Positions 26,416 through 34,103 of a stretch of 64,000 bases of DNA are shown piece after piece. The stretch covers positions 20,496 to 84,495 of the forward strand of contig DATJSN010000070.1 of the NCBI GenBank assembly GCA_035504095.1. Reading direction: 5' to 3'. Position 1 is the stretch's first letter; every line of letters starts with the position of its first letter. Both the position numbers and the translations under genes were made by a program. Source of the stretch: DATJSN01 sp035504095. Its GTDB lineage: Bacteria; Planctomycetota; Phycisphaerae; WQYP01. A model generated the notes under the pieces. It was not told the origin of the DNA, ran no database searches, and worked only from the letters and a program-made list of their open reading frames with translations.

Positions 26416-26895
26416 TCACATGGCGGGTGTGGGCGCTGGAGGCGGAACAGCAGGCAAAGTCGCCGGATTTTCCGGAATTTGGGAGCGTAAATCCCACGCT
26501 TTAACCAGGAAAATAATCAGGAGCACCAGCGCCGCAAGTGCCGTCAAAATGCCCAAATAGGGAATAATAGAGCAGCAACCACATATACAGTAAGCCAGGG
26601 CTATACCGTATCCACAGTCGCCCACATCGGTGCGCCCCACGCTGTTGAAATAATTTTTATAACTGGTTGCCAGTGTGGGATAAACGAAGAAAACCCAGAC
26701 GATATTGAAAAATGGAATAAGTAAAAGCCAAACCAGACCGGGTTCACGCAGACGGAACTGCGGCGGTATGCGCTTGAAGCACGAATATACCAGCCAGCAG
26801 ATTAAAACAGCGATCGCCACCATGACCACAAAGACAAAGAGACAAAAGAGAAGCAGCAGAACGGCGAGAACAATTTTTGATTGATCATCGTTCAT
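26416..26895 (-). CDS. Membrane protein, tandem paralog of the previous gene
   Basis: 159 residues from ATG 26893-26895 behind GGAGGC. It has the same order of blocks as the gene at 25859: KRIPPQFRLREPGLVWLLLIPFFNIVW, YPTLATSYKNYFNSVGRTDVGDCGYGIALAYCICGCC and VLLIIFLVKAWDLRSQIP. Cysteine pairs in the CICGCC segment are kept in both. Only 29 bases separate them, so this is a recent tandem duplication within one operon. Function unknown; no signal peptide cleavage site, so both are probably integral inner-membrane proteins. Confidence 0.75.
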   Translation of the reverse strand: MNDDQSKIVLAVLLLLFCLFVFVVMVAIAVLICWLVYSCFKRIPPQFRLREPGLVWLLLIPFFNIVWVFFVYPTLATSYKNYFNSVGRTDVGDCGYGIALAYCICGCCSIIPYLGILTALAALVLLIIFLVKAWDLRSQIPENPATLPAVPPPAPTPAM

Positions 26896-27069
26896 AGACG
26901 CCTCCTGAACACACAACGTCGGATTGTCTGACGGTTTTCGTACAACCTTTGAATTACCGCCTCCGACTTTTACTTGACTTACTTCACGCGGCACGAAATG
27001 CCACAGATATTGTTAGACAGACTTAAGATTCTCTCAGTATACATCATCGTCCGCATACGGCAAGAATTA

Positions 27070-27519
27070 TTACCCCAGCCGTACTTGCACTTTTATGGGT
27101 TTCCACGCGTTGGCCTCCAGATCAAAACACCAGGCGCATATGTCTTTGACGCCATCAACGCCAATGGCGGCGATCAGATAAACCAGTTCCGGCCACGCGG
27201 ATTCGGTATCGATTTTGCTGGGCGTAGCGCTGCCATTCGGGTGTGAATGATAGATGCCCGATATCGCCTGATTTTGACATTGAGCATGTGCCTCGGCTTT
27301 CCGCCATTCGCGCGGGTCGATTTTGTACGAATTGGTGCGATCGACCGTGGTGTTTTCTGCGGAAATCACCGCGGTGATGCGCCGCTCAGGTAAAAACAAA
27401 TCTCCCGCATCGCCGATCAAAAATCCGCACACTTCATTGGGAAATTCTTTTTGAGCAAGGCGTACAATGATGGCCATTGCCTCAGGCGTCAGATGGACAT
27501 GTGAAACTTTTATAGTCAC
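27070..27519 (-). CDS. JAMM/MPN-family metalloprotease
   Basis: About 150 residues from GTG 27517-27519. The fold is the JAB1/MPN type: NEVCGFLIGD supplies the catalytic Glu, and HSHPNGSATPSKIDTES gives the HxHP-x8-D zinc ligands. Bacterial relatives (Mec, QbsD) cleave C-terminal residues from ubiquitin-like sulfur carriers. The divergent neighbour is a rhodanese, a sulfur-transfer enzyme, which fits. The frame is open up to 27612, but that would overlap the rhodanese gene, so the start is uncertain. Confidence 0.8.
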   Translation of the reverse strand: MTIKVSHVHLTPEAMAIIVRLAQKEFPNEVCGFLIGDAGDLFLPERRITAVISAENTTVDRTNSYKIDPREWRKAEAHAQCQNQAISGIYHSHPNGSATPSKIDTESAWPELVYLIAAIGVDGVKDICAWCFDLEANAWKPIKVQVRLG

Positions 27520-27533
27520 AATGTTTTTATCGG

Positions 27534-27539
27534 TATAAT
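27534..27539 (+). promoter_or_regulatory. Candidate -10 box of the rhodanese gene
   Basis: A perfect TATAAT lies 38 bases before the rhodanese ATG in the divergent spacer. A matching -35 is not clear. Confidence 0.3.
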
Positions 27540-27577
27540 TCCCGCTAATCTGTGTAATATGTGATGAGCAGTCAAGC

Positions 27578-27943
27578 ATGAATACGCCAAACAAAATTCC
27601 GTCCTTAACCATTGATCCACAATGGGAGGTTTCGCCGCAAAAAGCGAGGGAACTGCTTCAAAGCGGCCAACCTTTTTTACTGCTTGACGTTCGCCGTCCG
27701 AATGAATGGCAAACTGCGCGAATCGACGGCGCCAAACTGATTCCAATGGACCAGTTAACCGGCCGGCTAGATGAGCTAAGCCAATGGCGCGAAGCCCCGG
27801 TTGTCGTCCATTGCCATCATGGCATACGTTCACGCAAGGCGACGGAGTGGCTCCGGCAGGCGGGTTTTAAAAACGTCTATTCCATGGCCGGCGGCATCGA
27901 GGCCTGGAGCATGCTCATTGACCCCACTGTGCCGCGCTATTAA
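27578..27943 (+). CDS. Single-domain rhodanese (sulfurtransferase)
   Basis: 121 residues, one rhodanese domain. LLLDVRRPNEWQTARIDGAKLIPM and the active-site loop HCHHGIRSR (catalytic Cys, C-x4-R form) are clear, followed by AGFKNVYSMAGGIEAW. It carries persulfide sulfur in the cytoplasm. The divergent JAMM protease suggests a sulfur-carrier pathway, although no ubiquitin-like carrier or E1 gene is in the window. The ribosome site is weak (GAGC). Confidence 0.88.
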   Translation: MNTPNKIPSLTIDPQWEVSPQKARELLQSGQPFLLLDVRRPNEWQTARIDGAKLIPMDQLTGRLDELSQWREAPVVVHCHHGIRSRKATEWLRQAGFKNVYSMAGGIEAWSMLIDPTVPRY

Positions 27944-27952
27944 GAACAAAAT

Positions 27953-30900
27953 TTATTGTTTCAAAAGACTTTCCACGGTGGTTTGGATTCGGGTGATGTC
28001 GTAATCCGTAATGATAATGCGTCCGTCGGGTCCAATCAGGCAATACCAAGGCATCCCCTGCACTTTATATTGATCCATAATCGGTGTTTTTCTCTGTATC
28101 CACGGCCCGACGTAGCCCTGAAGCCAGGATAACCCGTTTTTCGCCGCATAATCCTGCGCAGGCTGAGGGGTGTCGTCGACATCCAAGCCAATCATCACAA
28201 AATTGCTGTTGGAACTGAGGGTTTTATACATTGATTTAATCGTGGGTATCTGAGTGAGGCAATACGGATCAAAAGTTCCCCACACAAACAAAAGCACGTA
28301 TTTGCCGCGAAAGTCAGAAAGTTTCAGAGTCCCGCCGTCAAGCGTTTTGACTGAAAAATCAGGTGCGACCTCTCCGGAATTCAGACTCGGTGAGACGTTG
28401 TAATATTGCGAAGTTTTTAGCTGGATCGTTGGTACAACCAGAACTTCGTCACTTACTCCTCCGGGAATCGCGGGCATTGTAAACTGGGCTTCTCCGGCGG
28501 CAGGCACTTCATTATTTGGGGTCCTCATTTGGATGGCAATGCTGTATGTTCCCGGAAGAACACCGTGAATAATAAAGTAACCATCCGAACGGACATTTAT
28601 CTCATAACTAACGATAAATCTAGGTTGTTGGTAATAATTGTTTTGCGCGGCAATAAAAGCTTTTCCCGCCGGTGATTTACGAAAAGCATCGAACCATAGG
28701 AATCGCTTCTCAACCGATCCATTTTTAACATCGGGAGGCATTGGCGGCATTTGCAATCGTGGTGGTTCATCTGTTGTTGTCTCCACCTGGCCATCCAAAT
28801 AATATGCCTCGGTCTGCGAAGATAAATCCGACGGCAATAGCACGTGACCGACTACCGTTCGCCCCATTCCGCCCAGGTTTACATCAGTGATTTGGCCAGC
28901 CTTTATTTGCACCGTCTGTTGCGGAAAGGAAGGAGAAACTCCCATGTCGTAGCCATAGGACTCTTGTGTTGCAATCGCCAGGCAAACCAGCCATTTCCCG
29001 GGCGGCACATAGTCGATTGCAAATCGTCCATTGTCGTCCGTTTTAATATCACTGTATCTGAATGACCGATAGATATCAGCATTTGGATCATGCGGATCAA
29101 TCGCAAAATAAATGGATTTCTCCGAAACAGAATCATTGCCGAGAACAAGACTGCCCTTGATCACACCCCACGGCTGAAGCTCAATAATCGAAGATTTTTC
29201 CAGATCGTCGCGATCGACAATAGTGACGCCGGAAGAATCGAAAACCAGAATCTTGAAAGCCCCTATTTGCGGCGGAAAATCGATAGATCCGGCATTGGAA
29301 GCAATTACCGGCGGATAAGTTGCGGCGTATGGCGCATTGCTCGGCGCAAGCTTATTGGTAACATCAACATTAATCATGGCCCACAATGGTTGTCCATCGG
29401 CAAAAACCAGGTGAGCTTCGGCTCCCACGGCGGGTGTTCCATCGGGATTAAGGACTGTTGCGGTTACATCTTTGCCCGGAGTCAATTTTAGAATCAGGGG
29501 CGCATTAGAATTGATATTGGATAGGGAATAAACTTTCGATACCGCAGGTAAGTAACCATTTGCTTGAATACAAATCTCGAAATCGCTGTTGCTGGGTTCG
29601 TATGGGCCCGAAATTTCTGGATAATCAAAATGTCCGCCGGGATAAGTCTTTACTTCTCGGTTAAACCAGTTCCAGCCAATTTGTGAGCCATTAGGGTATT
29701 TATAGCCAATGGCGAAAAAGAATTTTACGACGGGCTTCCCTGTCGTTGCGTCGATGACCGTTCCACGAATATGTTGTACTTGCTGGGACTGGAGGGTGAT
29801 AACGACCGGATGATCCGGTGTCAAAGCAACTTCCTGGATGAAACCATAGCCCTGAGCTTGTACCTGGGCATAGATGGTGTCAGCCGGTGCAACGGGCCAA
29901 TCAAAATGACCGTCGGAGTCAGTAAGAAAATATTTAGTTGAGGCAGGAAGCGTATAAAAGCCACGCCACCTCAGCATGTGAATCCATGCGTTAGGTATCG
30001 GTTTGCCATGTTCATCGACTACTGTGCCGGAGATGTCATGCGGGGGTTGGAGATTGAAAATCAGTGCCGGGGGCGATTGTTGACCCATGATAAATTGCTG
30101 AAGTTCCGGGGCGTAACCTTTGGCCTGAACGGTAACCACCACCTGTTGGCCCGCAGCGGCTGCAAAGGAAAATTCACCGCTGCGATCGGTCCGTTCAGGC
30201 GGAACTGTAGCGTTGCTTCCATAACGAGCTGCTCCCAGCGTAATTTGTGCATTTCTGACGGGTTTGCCGTCAGGATTGAGTACTGATCCGAGAACGGATA
30301 TGCCGCTCTGAAGCGTAAGTGTGTCAGAGCCGTTAAGAAGTTCGGAAACCGGCGTCGGTTCGAGGTCAAAGACCGCACCGGTGACATAATCATAATCCCA
30401 CGCGCCGATAGCCACTCGTTTCATCGAAGCGGGAGCGCTGTCGTACGTCCATACGCCGTCATCGCCCGTGATGACGGTGGCGGTGTTCTCGAATCCCTCA
30501 TTGGGATTTTGAACCACGTCTTCAAACCGTATAACGACGTGGGCGCCGGCTACGGGATTGCCAGTATCATCGACGACTTTGCCAGATAATTTCTCACCCA
30601 GATCCAGCGCGACGGTATTAGTGGAGGGTATATGCCCGACATCCCAATAAACGCTTTTCGCGACCCATCCATCATCGGAAATATTCAACATGAGCAAATG
30701 AAGCGATTGCGCCGGCAACGGAACAATTACATGGCCGTCCGGGCCGGTCAAAAGTTCTGGTTGTCTGCGATTATCAAACACGGGAAGAACCGCTGCACCG
30801 GCCAGCGGCTTTTGGGTGGATGAATCAATTACTAATAGATCAACTTGAGACGGATTTTGAGGTGTCGAATCGGCTAGCGCTACCGGCGTGCTAATCCAGA

Positions 30901-30961
30901 TGCAAAAGGCAAGTAGCAGATAAACAAATAACCGAACGCAATAAAGTTGCTTTATCACCAC
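27953..30961 (-). CDS. Exported multi-domain protein: carboxypeptidase-regulatory repeats plus thioredoxin-like domain
   Basis: About 1002 residues if started at GTG 30959-30961, which has GGAG about ten bases upstream; the open frame runs to 31024. A signal peptide ends in TPVALADS. At least five Ig-like carboxypeptidase-regulatory repeats follow (GKVVDDTGNPVAGAHVVI, GTVVDEHGKPIPNAWIHM, NPDGKPVRNAQITL and others). The last ~130 residues are a TlpA/AhpC-type thioredoxin fold (FRGKYVLLFVWGTFDPYC). The usual WCxxC has lost its first Cys, so disulfide exchange is doubtful. Expected in the periplasm or outer envelope. Its stop nearly meets the rhodanese stop. Confidence 0.82.
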   Translation of the reverse strand: MVIKQLYCVRLFVYLLLAFCIWISTPVALADSTPQNPSQVDLLVIDSSTQKPLAGAAVLPVFDNRRQPELLTGPDGHVIVPLPAQSLHLLMLNISDDGWVAKSVYWDVGHIPSTNTVALDLGEKLSGKVVDDTGNPVAGAHVVIRFEDVVQNPNEGFENTATVITGDDGVWTYDSAPASMKRVAIGAWDYDYVTGAVFDLEPTPVSELLNGSDTLTLQSGISVLGSVLNPDGKPVRNAQITLGAARYGSNATVPPERTDRSGEFSFAAAAGQQVVVTVQAKGYAPELQQFIMGQQSPPALIFNLQPPHDISGTVVDEHGKPIPNAWIHMLRWRGFYTLPASTKYFLTDSDGHFDWPVAPADTIYAQVQAQGYGFIQEVALTPDHPVVITLQSQQVQHIRGTVIDATTGKPVVKFFFAIGYKYPNGSQIGWNWFNREVKTYPGGHFDYPEISGPYEPSNSDFEICIQANGYLPAVSKVYSLSNINSNAPLILKLTPGKDVTATVLNPDGTPAVGAEAHLVFADGQPLWAMINVDVTNKLAPSNAPYAATYPPVIASNAGSIDFPPQIGAFKILVFDSSGVTIVDRDDLEKSSIIELQPWGVIKGSLVLGNDSVSEKSIYFAIDPHDPNADIYRSFRYSDIKTDDNGRFAIDYVPPGKWLVCLAIATQESYGYDMGVSPSFPQQTVQIKAGQITDVNLGGMGRTVVGHVLLPSDLSSQTEAYYLDGQVETTTDEPPRLQMPPMPPDVKNGSVEKRFLWFDAFRKSPAGKAFIAAQNNYYQQPRFIVSYEINVRSDGYFIIHGVLPGTYSIAIQMRTPNNEVPAAGEAQFTMPAIPGGVSDEVLVVPTIQLKTSQYYNVSPSLNSGEVAPDFSVKTLDGGTLKLSDFRGKYVLLFVWGTFDPYCLTQIPTIKSMYKTLSSNSNFVMIGLDVDDTPQPAQDYAAKNGLSWLQGYVGPWIQRKTPIMDQYKVQGMPWYCLIGPDGRIIITDYDITRIQTTVESLLKQ

Positions 30962-31063
30962 TCCGATTCTCCACCATATAAAGATGTGATGAATTATCGC
31001 AGGCCGGACCAATATTCGCCACAATAAAATATAAAAGGTTCTTATTAAATTATGAAATGGGTT

Positions 31064-32029
31064 CTAATCATTCGGGCGCAAATAAAACCGTCCGTTGCCC
31101 TGCGCGGCTAACCCATATGTTTCCGCCGCTGCCGCCAGCGGACGCGCTTCTCCCAAATTTACTTTGAATGCGCCTGATTCAAATCCAAACCGCATCTGCT
31201 CCAACAGTTTGGCGGAGACCACCACGTTAAGCGCACGCGTATCCACGCCGATGACTTGCAGTTCCTTGCGATAAATACTTCGCAGATTAAAGGTTGCCTT
31301 ACCGTCGGCAGGTGCGGAAATAACCACCAATCGACCCGCAAACGCCGCTGCTTCAACACCCTCGGCGAACATCACGCCACTGGTGTCAAGAATCACGCTA
31401 GCGCCGACGTTTTTTGTCATCGACCCGACCGTTTGGATCAAATCCCCGGTTTTGCTGTTGATCGTTTCATCGGCGCCGTTTGCGCGTACATGTGCGGCGT
31501 CTTCATCGGAAAGAATTGCGCCGATGACCCGAGCTCCGCGCGCTTTGGCGATTTGCACTGCCGCGGAACCAACTCCGCCACCAGCGCCGATAATCAGCAC
31601 CGTGTCATCCGGAGATGTATTTGCCGCGCTGACCAAAGTGCTCCACGCGGTTACAAAAGTTACACCAGCCGATCCTGCGGCATCCATCGAAAGCTTCACA
31701 GGCTTGATCGTTAATGCGGCCGCAGGCAAAAGAATGAACTGAGCGTGTGAACCATCCCTGGTAAAACCGATGTCGCCGCCGGTCCCGAAGACCTCTTTGC
31801 CTACCATATCGGCAGGTCCCTTGACCACAACTCCTGCAAAATCCCGCCCGGGAATCCGCGGCAACGTTGTGCCATGCATGACGCCTTGCACATTTTTTAC
31901 ATCGCTGGGATTAATGGCCGCCGCTTTTACCTCTACTAGCGCTTCGCCGTCGCGCGGTTCAGGCGTGGGAACTTCCTCAACTTTGAGCAGCCTGGGATCA
32001 CCAAACTGCCGAATGACAACAGCTTGCAT
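31064..32029 (-). CDS. Quinone oxidoreductase-type NADP-dependent dehydrogenase
   Basis: 321 residues of the medium-chain dehydrogenase fold without structural-zinc cysteines. GREFAGVV-type start (GRDFAGVVVKGP), nucleotide motif IIGAGGGVGSAAVQIAKARGARVIG near 152-176. Family members reduce quinones, enones or aldehydes with NADPH. AAGGGAATTCG before the ATG gives a good start. It is the last of a run with MhqO- and MhqD-like genes on the same strand (49-base gap), so quinone or aromatic detoxification is likely. Confidence 0.85.
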   Translation of the reverse strand: MQAVVIRQFGDPRLLKVEEVPTPEPRDGEALVEVKAAAINPSDVKNVQGVMHGTTLPRIPGRDFAGVVVKGPADMVGKEVFGTGGDIGFTRDGSHAQFILLPAAALTIKPVKLSMDAAGSAGVTFVTAWSTLVSAANTSPDDTVLIIGAGGGVGSAAVQIAKARGARVIGAILSDEDAAHVRANGADETINSKTGDLIQTVGSMTKNVGASVILDTSGVMFAEGVEAAAFAGRLVVISAPADGKATFNLRSIYRKELQVIGVDTRALNVVVSAKLLEQMRFGFESGAFKVNLGEARPLAAAAETYGLAAQGNGRFYLRPND

Positions 32030-32078
32030 CGAATTCCCTTTCCCTGGTCCGTATCAAATGAATTAAGAGCCTCTAAGT

Positions 32079-33038
32079 TTATTGGCCAGGAACCGGCAAG
32101 CGCACCGGCGGTACGGCGCGCTGAATTTCAGTTCGATATTCTTCCAGCCACGGCGGCAACTTAAGCCCGGAGCCCAGTTTCTCCGCCGGCTCGTCCATGG
32201 TAAAGCCTGGGTTATCTGTTGCGATTTCAAAAAGCACGCCGCCCGGTTCGCGATAGTAAATCGAATGAAAATAGACGCGATCCATCACAGGCGAAACGTT
32301 CAACATTAACTGTGCGATCTTGTTGCGCCAGGCCGCCTGCTGTGAATCGTCCGGCGTTCGGAACGCTACGTGGTGAACCACGCCTGCGCCCATGTTGCCG
32401 TGCCGCGCATCCGGCACGCAAAGTAAATCGACGATTGTCCCTGCTGCGTCGCCTGCAGCGCGGTAGCGAAAACGATTCTGCTCGCTGCCCGCAGCTTTAA
32501 ATCCCATGGTTTCGGTTAAAAGCTTCGCCGTGTTTTCGTATCCTTCTTCAGAAATTGTCACGCCATGAAAACCGCGAATGCTATGTTCCGCCGGAACCGG
32601 GCCTGCCCGCCATGGTTCGCCCTTCGGCGCTGTTACGCCGATAAGCTCCAGGCTCATGCCGTCCGGATCGGCAAAACTTAAAACACGTTCGCCGAACCGG
32701 TCTGTGCTCGACTGCGCCTGGATGGAATGTTCCTTTAACCGCCCCAGCCAGTAATCCACCGCGCCCGCGGGGACTGCAAACGCCGTGACGCTTACCTGCG
32801 GAGGACCGATTCGTCCGCGATATGCGCCGGGCCACGCGAAAAAAGTCAGAATGGTCCCCGGCCTTCCCAGTTCATCGCCGTAATAAAGATGGTAGCTGCT
32901 GGGATCGTCAAAATTTACCGTTAGTTTCACCAGGCGCAACCCCAGAACGCCGTAATAAAAGTCGATATTTTTTTGTGCGTCCGCGGTGATCGCGGTAACG
33001 TGATGAATGCCGGAAATGGCTTCGTTCTGAATACTCAT
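32079..33038 (-). CDS. Ring-cleaving dioxygenase of the MhqO type (VOC fold)
   Basis: 319 residues with two glyoxalase/bleomycin-resistance modules. Metal ligands are suggested by ISGIHHVTAIT (His at 12-13 region), GVVHHVAFRTPDD and GVLFEIATDNPGF. The IHHVTAITADAQKNIDFYYGVLGLRLVKLTVNFDDP opening is typical of MhqO/PcpA-like hydroquinone dioxygenases. It opens aromatic rings in the cytoplasm using Fe(II) and oxygen. GAGGAG precedes the ATG. Upstream gene is an MhqD-like esterase, the same pairing as in Bacillus mhq genes. Confidence 0.87.
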   Translation of the reverse strand: MSIQNEAISGIHHVTAITADAQKNIDFYYGVLGLRLVKLTVNFDDPSSYHLYYGDELGRPGTILTFFAWPGAYRGRIGPPQVSVTAFAVPAGAVDYWLGRLKEHSIQAQSSTDRFGERVLSFADPDGMSLELIGVTAPKGEPWRAGPVPAEHSIRGFHGVTISEEGYENTAKLLTETMGFKAAGSEQNRFRYRAAGDAAGTIVDLLCVPDARHGNMGAGVVHHVAFRTPDDSQQAAWRNKIAQLMLNVSPVMDRVYFHSIYYREPGGVLFEIATDNPGFTMDEPAEKLGSGLKLPPWLEEYRTEIQRAVPPVRLPVPGQ

Positions 33039-33062
33039 GATGCTCCTCTGCGGTTTTTAATC

Positions 33063-33761
33063 TTATTTGTTTCGCGACTTTTGTTCTTTACGCGAGCCGA
33101 TGGCTCGTTGCAATAGCGCCCGGCACGCATCCAGTTCATCGTCGCTGATGGTATGCGGCATTCCCGGATAACGGCGAAGTTCAACCTGTGCGCCCATGCC
33201 GCTCAGCACAGCCTTGGTTTCTTTTACACGTTCAAAAGGAACGTGCGGATCAGGATCACTTGTGCCGAGGAAAACTTCAACGCCCGCAAGCGAACCCGAA
33301 TAATTTCTTGGCGTTCCGGGAGGTCCAATCAACCCACCGGTCAATCCCATGACCGCGCCGTAGCGGCGCGGATGCCTGGCGGTAAATTCCGTCGTCAGGC
33401 ATGCGCCTTGCGAAAAACCCAACAGAGCAATCCGCTCGCTGGCGATTCCCCGGTCCAGCAAATCCTTAACCAGCGACTCAACTCGACCCAGCGCTGAATC
33501 CAGATATGGCTGATTCGTTTCCAACGGGGCTAAAAAAGAGTTGGGGTACCAGGTATATCCCGCCGCCTGAGGCGCAATCGCAGTAACCGTTTCCAATCCC
33601 AGTCCTTCATATAAGGACAACATGTCCTGCGCTGCCGCACCCCTGCCATGCAAAAGCAGTAAAACCAGGTCGGAATTTTCCGCCGGCGGACCGGCGGTAT
33701 AAACGGGTTGCCCGGCGTGCGGGTCAGCCGCGCCGCTAAATCTTTGTCGGGAATCGGCCAT
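33063..33761 (-). CDS. Carboxylesterase/phospholipase-family hydrolase (MhqD-like)
   Basis: 232 residues, alpha/beta hydrolase: LLLHGRGAAAQDML oxyanion segment, nucleophile elbow GFSQGACL, acid in LGTSDPDPHVPF and His in GMPHTISDDEL. Similar to MhqD and YpfH/YeiG-type esterases. Its ATG overlaps the stop codon of a broken hydrolase as TAATG, so it may once have been translationally coupled to that gene. It forms a run with the dioxygenase and quinone reductase genes. Confidence 0.87.
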   Translation of the reverse strand: MADSRQRFSGAADPHAGQPVYTAGPPAENSDLVLLLLHGRGAAAQDMLSLYEGLGLETVTAIAPQAAGYTWYPNSFLAPLETNQPYLDSALGRVESLVKDLLDRGIASERIALLGFSQGACLTTEFTARHPRRYGAVMGLTGGLIGPPGTPRNYSGSLAGVEVFLGTSDPDPHVPFERVKETKAVLSGMGAQVELRRYPGMPHTISDDELDACRALLQRAIGSRKEQKSRNK

Positions 33762-33990
33762 TAAAGGCCCTTTATAAAGGCAATTAGGTCTTCATTCACC
33801 TGGTCTTTGTGCGTCGTGCACATGCCGTGCGGCGCGAGAAAAAACATCTGGTCTTCAAATGTGTCCGCGCTGAACGGCCAGCCGTGGCTGAAAACCACGG
33901 GTTGTCCACTGCCCCAGTCTTTAAAATAAATCTGTGTGCCGTCTTTAGCCGTAATTTCGAGTATGTTCGGTCTCTTTAAAAATTCTTGAT
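33761..33990 (-). pseudogene. Haloperoxidase-type alpha/beta hydrolase with large internal deletion
   Basis: The frame reads ITAKDGTQIYFKDWGSGQPVV and then FSHGWPFSADTFEDQMFFLAPHG, the N-terminus of non-heme chloroperoxidase-like hydrolases. It then joins directly, in frame, to GMCTTHKDQVNEDLIAFIKGL and a stop, the C-terminus of the same family. About 200 residues, including the nucleophile and acid residue, are missing. The C-terminal region that normally follows the catalytic His (PHGL) is joined at the HG of the N-terminal half, pointing to recombination at a short shared sequence. No ATG or GTG start remains upstream. Confidence 0.8.
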
Positions 33991-34103
33991 ACAGTTAACT
34001 ATAGGCACATCATATAAAGTGTGCTGATCTGTGAAAAACCCGGCTTATTTTATTAGAGGATAGATGGCATACAATACTATGTGATTATAAGGAACCTTTT
34101 GGT

